A stretch of 64,000 nucleotides of DNA, taken from NCBI RefSeq assembly GCF_017814435.1, contig NZ_JAGJCB010000004.1, positions 62,001 through 126,000 on the forward strand, read 5' to 3'. The stretch comes from Mariniflexile gromovii. GTDB taxonomy: Bacteria > Bacteroidota > Bacteroidia > Flavobacteriales > Flavobacteriaceae. The position numbers were made by a program, and so were the translations under genes. Numbering within the stretch: position 1 is the first letter of the stretch; every line of letters begins with the position of its first letter. Shown here piece by piece: positions 16,001 to 24,415 of this stretch. The notes beneath the pieces are model-generated. The model was not told the DNA's origin. It saw nothing but the letters and a program-made list of their open reading frames with translations, and searched no databases.

Positions 16001-16659
16001 TGAAAGATGTACACATGACCGATTTAATTTCGGGCCGTGAAACCTTAGAAGACATTCAGTTTTTAGGCGCTGTTGGAGGTTTTAGTAATTCTGATGTACT
16101 TGGTTCTGCAAAAGGTTGGGCAGGTGCTATTAAATACAACGAAAAAGCCAATAAAGTGATTCAGGATTTCTTCAAAAGAGAAGACACGTTATCGGTTGGA
16201 ATTTGTAATGGCTGCCAATTGTGGATGGAGTTAGAGCTTATCAACCCAGAGCACGATGTTCATGGCAAAATGGTTCATAATGATTCGCATAAACATGAAA
16301 GTTCATTCACTTCAGTGAAAATTCAAAAGAACAACTCAGTCATGCTTTCAACACTTGAAGGCGCTACTTTAGGCGTTTGGATTTCGCATGGTGAAGGTAA
16401 ATTTAACTTGCCTAAGTCTGAAAACGAATATAATATTGTTGCTAAATATGGTTATGCAGAATATCCTCATAACCCAAATGGTTCCGATTTTAACACCGCT
16501 ATGATGTGTGATAAAACAGGGCGTCATTTAGTAACCATGCCGCATATTGAGCGTTCTACGTTCCAATGGAATTGGGCAAATTACCCAGAACACAGAAACG
16601 ACGAAGTATCGCCTTGGTTAGAAGCATTTGTGAATGCTAGACTTTGGTTAGAAAAATAA
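13006..16659 (+). CDS. purL: Phosphoribosylformylglycinamidine synthase (single-chain)
   Basis: 1217 residues, the large fused form (the E. coli enzyme is slightly longer). It converts FGAR to FGAM with ATP and glutamine in purine synthesis. In order: an N-terminal PurS-like part, the ATP-binding synthase halves (with the SLKAETHNFPTTVEPFNGAATG motif, HDHGAGGH and GKDSLSMKQ), and a C-terminal class I glutaminase domain from about residue 965, with the nucleophile Cys in SVGICNGCQLWMEL and the late His in PHIERSTFQW. It stands alone, with a -7 box upstream and a strong terminator downstream. Confidence 0.97.
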   Translation: MIHFFGNVTSKVFAVQTTKELSTETIAKLTWLFGNQPKIEQASLDAFFVGPRAAMITPWSTNAVEITQNMGISDIIRIEEFQAVSEDFKGFDPMISEKFKGLNQESFTINIKPEPILNIEDIAAYNQKEGLSLSDEEVAYLEGVAKKIGRPLTDSEVFGFSQVNSEHCRHKIFNGTFVIDGEEKPTSLFKLIRKTSETHPNSIVSAYKDNVAFVEGPKVEQFAPKTADKPDFYETKDFESVISLKAETHNFPTTVEPFNGAATGSGGEIRDRLAGGKGSLPLAGTAVYMTSYSRLEENRPWEKAFPERKWLYQTPMDILIKASNGASDFGNKFGQPLICGSVLTFEHEEDARKLGFDKVIMQAGGIGYGKKDQALKDKPQTGDKIVILGGENYRIGMGGAAVSSADTGEFASGIELNAVQRSNPEMQKRAANAIRGMVESDKNYIVSIHDHGAGGHLNCLSELVEDTGGKIDLDALPVGDPTLSDKEIIGNESQERMGLVIDKEHIDILQRIAERERSPMYTVGDVTGNDRFTFESKTNGHKPMDLAMEDMFGSSPKTIMTDKTIKRNYKDLSYNSDKFHDYLEQVLQLEAVACKDWLTNKVDRCVGGKVAKQQCAGPLQLPLNNVGVMALDYKGKEGIATSIGHSPISGLINPVAGSRNAITEALTNIIWAPLKDELKSVSLSANWMWPCKNEGEDARLYEAVKAVSEFAIDLGINVPTGKDSLSMKQKYPDGDVLSPGTVIISAAGNCNDISNVVEPVFQKNAGSIYYINMSKDDFKLGGSSFAQVLNKIGNDAPTVKSAGYVKTVFNTIQKLIKEKQIVAGHDVASGGLITTLLELCFADTNLGADLDLSALVEKDSVKLLFSENAGIVIQSKDVSIEAILSEANIEFFNIGNVANSDVLSIINGTDVFTLTVSRLRDVWYKTSFLLDQKQTANNLAEARFNNYKNQPLEYTFPSHFTGKLPETPLKRPKAAILREKGSNSEREMANAMYLAGFDVKDVHMTDLISGRETLEDIQFLGAVGGFSNSDVLGSAKGWAGAIKYNEKANKVIQDFFKREDTLSVGICNGCQLWMELELINPEHDVHGKMVHNDSHKHESSFTSVKIQKNNSVMLSTLEGATLGVWISHGEGKFNLPKSENEYNIVAKYGYAEYPHNPNGSDFNTAMMCDKTGRHLVTMPHIERSTFQWNWANYPEHRNDEVSPWLEAFVNARLWLEK

Positions 16660-16683
16660 TAAGAATTTATTCACGTAATCATT

Positions 16684-16718
16684 AAAAAAGCTTTTACTTT
16701 AGTAAGAGCTTTTTTTGT
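16684..16718 (+). terminator. Rho-independent terminator after purL
   Basis: A stem of about 15 bp, AAAAAAGCTTTTACT pairing with AGTAAGAGCTTTTTT (one wobble) around a TT turn, ending in a T run. Confidence 0.85.
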
Positions 16719-16736
16719 TTAATATAATTACTGAAA

Positions 16737-18137
16737 ATGAAGAACTTTTTTTTAATCAACCTATTTCTTATTCCTATTTGTCTTTTTTCTCAAGATGATG
16801 AAGATGTTATAAAACGTGTGTTTTTTAAGGATAGTGTCCTTGCTATGGAACGATGGTATGGCAACGATAAAAAGTTAGACAGCCTTAAAACCTACTACAA
16901 ATCGGGTGAATTAAATGAAGAATTTCACTATATAAACGGATTTTATGATGGAATGTCCTATAAGTTTAATAAAAAGGGAGAAAAACTAACCAGTTGGAAA
17001 TTTAACAAAGGCAAATTAATTGAACGCATTGACCACATAATAGAATTCAATAAAAAAAATGAAGAAAAAGTAAAAAAAGCACATAGCGATTTAAAAATTT
17101 TAAATGAAAAACTTTTACAGAAGCCCAACGATTTTAAATCCATTTTCACTAGAGCCAACATAAGAGCATATTTAGGAGACAACACGCTGGCGTTAAATGA
17201 TTTTAAAAAAATAGAAAAGACGATTTTAAAAATTTCAAAAACCAAAAAAGTTCCTGAAAAAATGTTGGGAAACATTTACGACAACCTTGCTTCAATTTAT
17301 GAAGGTTATGAAATGGAAAATTACTGTATTCAATATAAGTTTAAAGCCTTAAAAGCATCTCCTAAAGAAAGTAGATTATATCATAACCTTGGTGGATACC
17401 TTGTAAGCGTCAAGTCTTATAGACTGGGTATAGAGTATTTAAACAAAGCTATCGAAATGGTTCCCAATCACTCATTTGCAAATTGGGTTTTAGCAATGGC
17501 TTATACCGATTTAGGAAATTACGAAAAAGCTATGAACCACATAAACATTGCTTTTAAAAACGAAGCAAGCCTTTATAAAAATGGCAAAGGTACCGCCGAA
17601 AGAGACCTATGGACAACTAGAGGGTTTTTATATCATAAATTAGGAGAAACCAACAAAGGGATAACAGACTTAGAAGAGGCTCTAAATATAAACAAAGACA
17701 ATTCCTTTGCCTTAAGAAATCTAGGCGTTGTTTATTATGATTTAGGTAATTACACCAAGGCATGTGAACTGCTGCAAAAGGCAAAAACTCTTGGTTACGA
17801 AAAAACATATGATAGAGATGATTTGCAAGCTTATTTAGATTTTTCTTGTGATTTTGTAGCTACAGAAACCAAATCTAAAACCGAATTTGTTAAAAGCACA
17901 AGTCTGATAAATAAGTCTTTCGTGTACCCAAACCCAACTAAAGATATTGTAAATATTAAAAATTTGAGTTTCGAAACTTATAATTATGCCATATTTGACC
18001 ATACAGGAAAATTGCTAGCAGAAGGCAATTCTAACAAAGAAAAAACAATTAGTGTTCATAATTTACCTATAGGTGTTTACATTTTGAAAGTATATGATAC
18101 GGTTGCTATTGAAACCTTCAGAATCATAAAAGAATAA
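16737..18137 (+). CDS. Secreted TPR protein with MORN-like N-terminus and T9SS sorting domain
   Basis: 466 residues. The signal peptide ends near CLFSQ. Residues 45-95 hold MORN-like YYKSGELNEEFHYINGFYDG repeats, 110-375 hold about six TPR units (for example ESRLYHNLGGYLVSVKSYRLGIEYLNKAIEMVP), and the last 75 residues are a Por sorting domain starting FVYPNPTKDIVNIKN and ending GVYILKVYDTVAIETFRIIKE. The product is probably surface-exposed and protein-binding. The MORN-TPR-T9SS combination is uncommon in my experience. No enzymatic motif is seen. Confidence 0.8.
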   Translation: MKNFFLINLFLIPICLFSQDDEDVIKRVFFKDSVLAMERWYGNDKKLDSLKTYYKSGELNEEFHYINGFYDGMSYKFNKKGEKLTSWKFNKGKLIERIDHIIEFNKKNEEKVKKAHSDLKILNEKLLQKPNDFKSIFTRANIRAYLGDNTLALNDFKKIEKTILKISKTKKVPEKMLGNIYDNLASIYEGYEMENYCIQYKFKALKASPKESRLYHNLGGYLVSVKSYRLGIEYLNKAIEMVPNHSFANWVLAMAYTDLGNYEKAMNHINIAFKNEASLYKNGKGTAERDLWTTRGFLYHKLGETNKGITDLEEALNINKDNSFALRNLGVVYYDLGNYTKACELLQKAKTLGYEKTYDRDDLQAYLDFSCDFVATETKSKTEFVKSTSLINKSFVYPNPTKDIVNIKNLSFETYNYAIFDHTGKLLAEGNSNKEKTISVHNLPIGVYILKVYDTVAIETFRIIKE

Positions 18138-18191
18138 CATTCAGCAATATATTCTACGAATTTCATTAATTTTACTTCCCTTTTTTAACAA

Positions 18192-18221
18192 TTTGAAAAT
18201 CTTATTTATTTTCATACTTTG
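18192..18221 (+). promoter_or_regulatory. Putative promoter of the acyl-CoA ligase gene
   Basis: A TTTG at 18192 and a TACTTTG near-match to the -7 box at 18215 are separated by 19 bases, with the start codon 26 bases further on. Confidence 0.4.
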
Positions 18222-18247
18222 CATAACAAGAAATCTCCAAAGAAACG

Positions 18248-20017
18248 ATGGCAAATATTACTAGAATTTTTGACTTTCCTTATCATCAATTAAGCACTTA
18301 TAATTTAGATAAGGCATTCACCACAAAATATAATGGTGAGTGGAAATCAATTTCAACTCAAGAATTCATAAATCAAGCTAACGCCATCAGCCGAGGTTTG
18401 CTGCGTTTAGGAGTTAAACCTAACGACAAAATTGCCGTTATTTCTTCATCCAACAGAACAGAATGGAACATTCTAGATATAGGCGTGTTACAAACAGGCG
18501 CTCAAAATGTACCTATATATCCTACTATTGCTTCTGAAGATTATGAGTACATCCTAAACCATTCCGAATCCATTTATTGTTTCGTTTCCGATGTTGAAGT
18601 TCTTGAAAAACTGAACAACATCAAAAGTAAAACCAAGCTAAAAAACGTTTATACTTTTGATGCTATTGAAGGAGAAAATCATTGGATAGATGTTTTAAAT
18701 TTAGGCGAAGACACTAGCAATCAAAGTGATGTTGAGGCAAGAAAGGAAGCCGTAAAAGCCTCCGATTTAGCTACCCTAATCTATACTTCTGGAACTACAG
18801 GAAAGCCAAAAGGCGTGATGCTTTCACATAACAATTTAGTATCAAATGTTATTGATAGCGAAAAACGCGTTCCATTCGTTAAAGGAAAATCCAAAGCGCT
18901 TAGCTTCCTTCCTGTTTGCCATGTTTTTGAACGCATGATTCTTTACTTATATATGTATTGTGGCGTTGAAATTTATTTTGCCGAGTCTATCGAAAAAATG
19001 AGTGATAATTTAAAAGAAGTGTGCCCTACAGTTATGACGGCTGTTCCCCGACTTTACGAAAAAGTTTACGACAAAATTGTTGCCAAAGGAACCGATTTAA
19101 CAGGCATTAAAAAAATGTTATTCTTTTGGGCTTTAGACTTAGGTTTGAAATTTGAACCTTACGGAAAAAATGGCTGGTGGTACGAGTTCCAATTAAAAAT
19201 AGCAAGAAAACTAATTTTCAGTAAATGGCAAGAAGGCTTAGGTGGCAATTTAGAAATTATGGTTTCTGGTAGCGCAGCCCTTCAAACAAGGTTAACCCGC
19301 GTTTTTGCTGCCGCCAAATTACCCATTATGGAAGGTTATGGACTTACAGAAACATCGCCAGTAATTTCGGTAAACGATATGCGAAACGGTGGGTTTAGAG
19401 TAGGCACCGTTGGAAAAATAATTGATAACGTTGAAGTTAAAATTGCCGAAGATGGCGAAATACTAGTAAAAGGACCTAACGTGATGCTAGGTTATTTCAA
19501 AGATCCAGAAAAAACAGCTGAAGTGATGACTGGCGATTATTTCCATACAGGTGATATTGGAGAATTTGATGCCGATGGCTTTTTAAAAATAACCGACCGT
19601 AAAAAGGAAATGTTCAAAACGTCTGGCGGAAAATATGTAGCACCTGCACTCATTGAAAATCAATTTAAACAATCGCGTTTTATAGAACAAATTATGGTTA
19701 TTGGCGAAGGCGAAAAAATGCCGGCCGCATTAATTCAACTTAATTTTGATTTTGTTAAAGAATGGGCAAAAAAACATCAAATAACATTTAAAGATACCAA
19801 CGATCTTATTTCAAACCCAAAATTAATAGAGCGCATTCAAAGTGAAATTGACCATGCGAATAAAAATTTCGGCCATTGGGAACAAATCAAAAAGTTTGAA
19901 ATAACCCCAGATGTTTGGTCTATTGATGCAGGACATTTAACACCTACCATGAAATTAAAACGAAAAGTGATAAAGGAAATCTATTCAAATCTTATTGAAA
20001 AGATTTATAGATCTTAA
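18248..20017 (+). CDS. Long-chain fatty acid-CoA ligase (AMP-forming)
   Basis: 589 residues of the AMP-binding superfamily. The P-loop-like motif LIYTSGTTGKPKGVMLSHNNL (about 177-197), the GYGLTETSPVIS adenine-binding motif and the DRKKEMFKTSGGKYVAP hinge/C-terminal core are intact. It activates long-chain fatty acids to acyl-CoA, feeding the fadN-fadA-fadE set that follows. It is separated from the MarR gene by about 100 bases containing a promoter and palindrome, so it is probably its own transcript but the same pathway. Confidence 0.93.
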   Translation: MANITRIFDFPYHQLSTYNLDKAFTTKYNGEWKSISTQEFINQANAISRGLLRLGVKPNDKIAVISSSNRTEWNILDIGVLQTGAQNVPIYPTIASEDYEYILNHSESIYCFVSDVEVLEKLNNIKSKTKLKNVYTFDAIEGENHWIDVLNLGEDTSNQSDVEARKEAVKASDLATLIYTSGTTGKPKGVMLSHNNLVSNVIDSEKRVPFVKGKSKALSFLPVCHVFERMILYLYMYCGVEIYFAESIEKMSDNLKEVCPTVMTAVPRLYEKVYDKIVAKGTDLTGIKKMLFFWALDLGLKFEPYGKNGWWYEFQLKIARKLIFSKWQEGLGGNLEIMVSGSAALQTRLTRVFAAAKLPIMEGYGLTETSPVISVNDMRNGGFRVGTVGKIIDNVEVKIAEDGEILVKGPNVMLGYFKDPEKTAEVMTGDYFHTGDIGEFDADGFLKITDRKKEMFKTSGGKYVAPALIENQFKQSRFIEQIMVIGEGEKMPAALIQLNFDFVKEWAKKHQITFKDTNDLISNPKLIERIQSEIDHANKNFGHWEQIKKFEITPDVWSIDAGHLTPTMKLKRKVIKEIYSNLIEKIYRS

Positions 20018-20064
20018 CGAAACGTTCTAATTAACATTAAAACAAATTAAATTTTTCTTAATAT

Positions 20065-20097
20065 ATTATGCGTGCATAATATATTTTCATATATTTG
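20065..20097 (+). promoter_or_regulatory. Palindromic operator candidate plus -7 box upstream of MarR
   Basis: ATTATGCGTGCATAAT at 20065-20080 is an inverted repeat with 7-base arms. Ten bases later TATATTTG at 20090-20097 fits the TAnnTTTG box. A palindrome lodged between the -33 and -7 regions of a MarR gene is a typical autoregulatory operator and could repress the fad operon. Confidence 0.55.
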
Positions 20098-20116
20098 GAC
20101 TAACTACCAAACAACT

Positions 20117-20563
20117 ATGAAAGAAAGAACTATTGATTATATATTAAGAACCACATGGCTTGCTGTTCAAAAAATGTATAATGAAGAAGCTGCTAAATTT
20201 GAAAGCACTATGGCTACTGGCTTTACACTATTAAGTATAGACCCAGAAAAAGGCACACCATCAACAGCTTTAGGCCCTAAAATGGGTATGGAAGCAACCA
20301 GCTTATCTCGGATTTTAAAAACAATGGAAGCAAAAGGGTTGATTGAACGCCACCCAAATCCGGAAGATGGCAGAGGTGTTATCATTCGTCTTACTGAATT
20401 TGGACGTCAAAAAAGAGCCAATTCTAAAGAAAAAGTACTGATTTTTAATGAAACCATTAGAAAAAACATTTCCGAAGAAAAATTAAATCATTTCTATGAG
20501 GTTTCAGATTTAATAAGCGATATGATTTCCAACAAAAAAATTTACGATCAAAACGATAAGTAA
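20117..20563 (+). CDS. MarR family transcriptional regulator
   Basis: 148 residues from ATG 20117. The winged helix-turn-helix is centred on ALGPKMGMEATSLSRILKTMEAKGLIERHPNPEDGRGVIIRLTEFG (about 50-95), with the usual dimerisation helices at both ends. A GTG at 20072 would extend the frame by 15 residues, but it lies inside the palindrome and upstream of the -7 box, so it is rejected. Six bases separate it from fadN, so it heads the beta-oxidation operon and probably senses an acyl-CoA or fatty acid. Confidence 0.88.
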   Translation: MKERTIDYILRTTWLAVQKMYNEEAAKFESTMATGFTLLSIDPEKGTPSTALGPKMGMEATSLSRILKTMEAKGLIERHPNPEDGRGVIIRLTEFGRQKRANSKEKVLIFNETIRKNISEEKLNHFYEVSDLISDMISNKKIYDQNDK

Positions 20564-20569
20564 TCTAAA

Positions 20570-22963
20570 ATGAGCAAACGAAGAATTAAAAAAGTAGCCA
20601 TTATTGGTTCAGGAATTATGGGAAGCGGTATTGCATGTCATTTCGCAAATATTGGCGTAGACGTGCTGTTGCTTGACATTGTTCCAAGAGAATTAAACGA
20701 TGCAGAAAAAGCGAAAGGCTTAACACTAGACGATAAAATAGTAAGAAACCGATTGGTAAATGATGCTTTAGCGACCTCATTAAAATCGAAGCCCTCTCCT
20801 ATTTATCATCCAGATTTTGCTAAACGCATCACTACAGGTAATTTAGAAGATGATATTGCTAAAGTTAAAGATGTAGATTGGATTATGGAGGTTGTTGTTG
20901 AACGCCTAGACATTAAAAAAAGTGTTTTTGAAAAACTAGAAAAACACCGAACCCCTGGTACTTTAATAACTTCAAACACGTCTGGAATTCCCATCCATTT
21001 TATGAGTGAAGGCCGTTCAGAAGATTTTCAAAAACATTTCTGCGGTACACACTTTTTCAATCCGGCACGTTACTTAAAATTATTCGAAATTATTCCTGGT
21101 CCTAAAACATCACAAGAAGTTTTAGACTTTTTAAATGGTTATGGTGAACAATTCTTAGGAAAAACCTCGGTTGTTGGTAAAGATACACCTGCGTTCATTG
21201 GAAACCGCATTGGTATTTTTGGCATTCAAAGTTTATTCCACCAAGTAAAATCTTTAGGCTTAACGGTTGAAGAAATAGATAAATTAACGGGTCCGGTGAT
21301 TGGACGACCAAAATCGGCTACCTTTAGAACGGTAGATGTGGTTGGGTTAGATACTTTGGTACATGTTGCCAACGGTATTTATGAAAATTGCCCTAACGAT
21401 GAAGCTCATGAACTTTTTAAACTGCCCGATTTCATCAATAAAATGATGGAAAATAAATGGCTTGGAAGCAAAACAGGACAAGGTTTTTACAAAAAAGAAG
21501 GTAAGGATATTTTAGCTTTAGACTTAAATACTTTAGAATACAAGCCTTCAAAAAAAGCAAATTTTGCTACTTTAGAACTAACAAAAACGGTTGATAAAGT
21601 CATTGATAGATTCAAAATTTTAGTTTCAGGAAAAGATAAAGCTGGCGATTTCTACAGAAAGAACTTTGCTTCCATGTTTGCCTATGTTTCAAATAGAATT
21701 CCTGAAATCACCGACGATTTATACAAAATAGATGATGCTATGAAAGCTGGATTTGGTTGGGAACATGGTCCTTTCCAAATTTGGGATGCTGTTGGTGTAG
21801 AAAAAGGTATCGAAATAATGAAAGCTGAGGGTTTAGAACCTGCGGCTTGGGTTAATGAGATGATAGCTTCAGGAAACACATCATTCTACACCGTAAAAAA
21901 CGGCGCTACTTATTTTTATGATATTCCGAAGAAATCACAAGAAAAAATTCCCGGTCAAGATGCCTTCATTATTTTAGATAATATTAGAAAATCTAAAGAA
22001 GTTTTCAAAAATACAGGCGTTGTTGTAGAAGATTTGGGCGATGGTATTTTAAATTGCGAATTCCAATCTAAAATGAACACCATTGGTGGCGATGTTTTAG
22101 CTGGATTAAATAAAGCTATTGATATTGCTGAAAAAGATTTCGCTGGTTTGGTAATTGGTAACCAAGCAGCAAATTTCTCTGTAGGCGCTAATATTGGTAT
22201 GATTTTCATGATGGCTGTGGAACAAGAATATGATGAATTGAATGCCGCCATCAAATATTTCCAAGATACTATGATGCGTATGCGTTATTCAGCTATTCCA
22301 ACGGTTTCTGCGCCACATGGCATGACGCTTGGTGGTGGTTGCGAACTATCCATGCATGCCGATAAAGTAGTAGCCGCAGCCGAAACTTATATTGGTTTGG
22401 TAGAATTTGGTGTGGGCGTTATTCCTGGTGGAGGTGGTTCAAAGGAAATGGCTTTACGTGCTTCCGATTCGTTTAAAAAAGGTGATGTTGAATTGAACAC
22501 ACTTCAAGAATACTTCCTAACTATTGGTATGGCAAAAGTAGCAACCTCTGCTTATGAAGCCTTCGATTTGGGTCTGCTTCAAAAAGGAAAAGACATTGTT
22601 GTTGTAAACAAAGACAGACAAATTGCTACCGCAAAAGCCTATGCTAAATTAATGGCGGAAGCTGGATATACACAACCTGTAAAACGTACCGATGTAAAAG
22701 TACTTGGTAAGCAAGCTTTGGGTATGTTTTTAGTAGGAACCGATTCTATGGAAGCTTCAAACTTCATCAGTGAACACGACCATAAAATAGCCAACAAATT
22801 GGCCTATGTAATGGCTGGTGGCGATCTATCTGAACCTACCTTAGTTACCGAACAATATCTATTGGATTTAGAGCGCGAAGCCTTTTTAAGTTTATGTACA
22901 GAACGTAAAACCTTGGAACGCATCCAACACATGTTAAAAACTGGGAAACCTTTAAGAAACTAG
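20570..22963 (+). CDS. fadN: 3-hydroxyacyl-CoA dehydrogenase / enoyl-CoA hydratase (FadN type)
   Basis: 797 residues. The NAD-binding dehydrogenase comes first (VAIIGSGIMGSGIACHFA at about 8-25; SNTSGIPI; HFFNPARYLKLFEIIPG), and the crotonase domain last (about 480-700, with the oxyanion-hole SAPHGMTLGGGCELSMHAD). This order is the reverse of proteobacterial FadB and matches Bacillus FadN. It carries out the hydration and oxidation steps of fatty-acid beta-oxidation. The gene order regulator-fadN-fadA-fadE supports the assignment. Confidence 0.93.
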   Translation: MSKRRIKKVAIIGSGIMGSGIACHFANIGVDVLLLDIVPRELNDAEKAKGLTLDDKIVRNRLVNDALATSLKSKPSPIYHPDFAKRITTGNLEDDIAKVKDVDWIMEVVVERLDIKKSVFEKLEKHRTPGTLITSNTSGIPIHFMSEGRSEDFQKHFCGTHFFNPARYLKLFEIIPGPKTSQEVLDFLNGYGEQFLGKTSVVGKDTPAFIGNRIGIFGIQSLFHQVKSLGLTVEEIDKLTGPVIGRPKSATFRTVDVVGLDTLVHVANGIYENCPNDEAHELFKLPDFINKMMENKWLGSKTGQGFYKKEGKDILALDLNTLEYKPSKKANFATLELTKTVDKVIDRFKILVSGKDKAGDFYRKNFASMFAYVSNRIPEITDDLYKIDDAMKAGFGWEHGPFQIWDAVGVEKGIEIMKAEGLEPAAWVNEMIASGNTSFYTVKNGATYFYDIPKKSQEKIPGQDAFIILDNIRKSKEVFKNTGVVVEDLGDGILNCEFQSKMNTIGGDVLAGLNKAIDIAEKDFAGLVIGNQAANFSVGANIGMIFMMAVEQEYDELNAAIKYFQDTMMRMRYSAIPTVSAPHGMTLGGGCELSMHADKVVAAAETYIGLVEFGVGVIPGGGGSKEMALRASDSFKKGDVELNTLQEYFLTIGMAKVATSAYEAFDLGLLQKGKDIVVVNKDRQIATAKAYAKLMAEAGYTQPVKRTDVKVLGKQALGMFLVGTDSMEASNFISEHDHKIANKLAYVMAGGDLSEPTLVTEQYLLDLEREAFLSLCTERKTLERIQHMLKTGKPLRN

Positions 22964-23080
22964 AAAAAAGAATAAAGAGAAAAGAAAAGAGAGACTAATA
23001 GAAAATTCGGAAACAGATTTGAAAATCTTCTTTCTCTATTCCATTTTCTTGATTCTCGTTTTCAAAATAAAAATAAAACT

Positions 23081-24271
23081 ATGAAAACCGCATATATAGT
23101 AAAAGCATACAGAACCGCTGTTGGTAAAGCACCAAAAGGTGTCTTTCGTTTTAAACGTGCCGATGAATTGGGTGCGGAAACCATCCAACACATGATGAAG
23201 GAATTACCAAATCTAGATGTAAAACGCATTGACGATGTTATTGTGGGTAATGCCATGCCAGAAGGTGCTCAAGGCTTAAACATGGCACGATTTATCTCAT
23301 TAATTGGATTAAATAGTGTAGATGTTCCAGGGGTTACCGTAAACCGCTTTTGTTCTTCAGGTATTGAAACCATTGCTATTGCAGCTGCTAAAATACAATC
23401 AGGTATGGCCGATTGTATTATTGCTGGTGGCTCAGAAAGTATGAGTTCGGTACCTATGACGGGGTTTAAACCTGAATTGAATTACGACACCGTTAAAGCG
23501 GGTCATGAAGACTATTATTGGGGCATGGGAAATACGGCCGAAGCTGTTGCCAACAAATTTAATGTGTCGCGCGAAGACCAAGATGAATTTGCTTATAATT
23601 CACATATGAAAGCCTTAAAAGCACTCGCTGAAGATAGATTTCAAGACCAAATTGTACCTATTAAAGTAGATCAGGTTTATATTGATGACAACGAAAAAAA
23701 AGCAACAAAATCTTACACCGTTACCAAAGACGAAGGGCCTCGTGCTGGAACCAGTTTAGAAGCCTTGGCAAAATTAAGACCAGTATTCGCCGCTGGTGGC
23801 AGTGTAACCGCTGGAAACTCATCGCAAATGAGTGATGGCGCTGCTTTTGTAATGGTGATGAGTGAAGATATGGTAAAAGAATTAAACTTAGAGCCTATTG
23901 CGCGATTGGTAAATTATGCAGCAGCAGGCGTAGAACCAAGGTTTATGGGCATTGGTCCTGTAAAAGCCATTCCAAAAGCATTACAATTAGCAGGTTTAAA
24001 TCAATCGGATTTAGAATTAATAGAACTTAACGAAGCGTTTGCTTCACAGTCATTAGCTGTAATAAGGGAATTAAACCTCAACCCCGAGCTTGTAAACGTA
24101 AATGGTGGCGCTATTGCTTTAGGGCATCCACTAGGTTGTACTGGTGCAAAACTATCGGTTCAATTATTTGATGAAATGCGCAAACGTAACATGACGGGTA
24201 AATATGGTGCCGTTACCATGTGCGTAGGTACCGGTCAAGGTGCTTGTGGAATTTTTGAATTTTTAAATTAA
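23081..24271 (+). CDS. fadA: Acetyl-CoA C-acyltransferase (3-ketoacyl-CoA thiolase)
   Basis: 396 residues of the thiolase family. The acyl-accepting Cys lies in [16 protein letters not shown] (about Cys90), the catalytic His in [17 protein letters not shown], and the second active-site Cys in [13 protein letters not shown]. It performs the final thiolytic step of beta-oxidation in the cytoplasm. It is preceded by a 117-base purine/pyrimidine-biased spacer after fadN and followed by a repeat element before fadE, so the operon is loosely packed. Confidence 0.94.
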   Translation: MKTAYIVKAYRTAVGKAPKGVFRFKRADELGAETIQHMMKELPNLDVKRIDDVIVGNAMPEGAQGLNMARFISLIGLNSVDVPGVTVNRFCSSGIETIAIAAAKIQSGMADCIIAGGSESMSSVPMTGFKPELNYDTVKAGHEDYYWGMGNTAEAVANKFNVSREDQDEFAYNSHMKALKALAEDRFQDQIVPIKVDQVYIDDNEKKATKSYTVTKDEGPRAGTSLEALAKLRPVFAAGGSVTAGNSSQMSDGAAFVMVMSEDMVKELNLEPIARLVNYAAAGVEPRFMGIGPVKAIPKALQLAGLNQSDLELIELNEAFASQSLAVIRELNLNPELVNVNGGAIALGHPLGCTGAKLSVQLFDEMRKRNMTGKYGAVTMCVGTGQGACGIFEFLN

Positions 24272-24302
24272 AAAGCCCCACCTAACCTCCCCAAAGGAGA
24301 AG
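24271..24302 (+). repeat. Palindromic intergenic repeat (CCTCCCC-AAA family), copy 1
   Basis: AAAAGCCCCACCTAACC followed by TCCCCAAAGGAGAAG, nearly identical to the minus-strand sequence at 34966-34998. It starts at the last base of the fadA stop codon. Short REP-like elements of this kind occur between flavobacterial genes. Confidence 0.7.
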
Positions 24303-24415
24303 AACGATTGAAAACAAAAAAATAAAACAAATACAAAAAATGATTTCAAGTTTCAAATCATGGCTAAAATTATAAGTCTTGATTCCTGATTCTTGAATCT
24401 ATAAATCTAAAAAAT

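Noticed and set aside
20072-20116. GTG start extending the MarR protein by 15 residues
   Set aside because: It lies inside the palindrome and upstream of the predicted -7 box, and the extra residues do not look like a MarR N-terminus.
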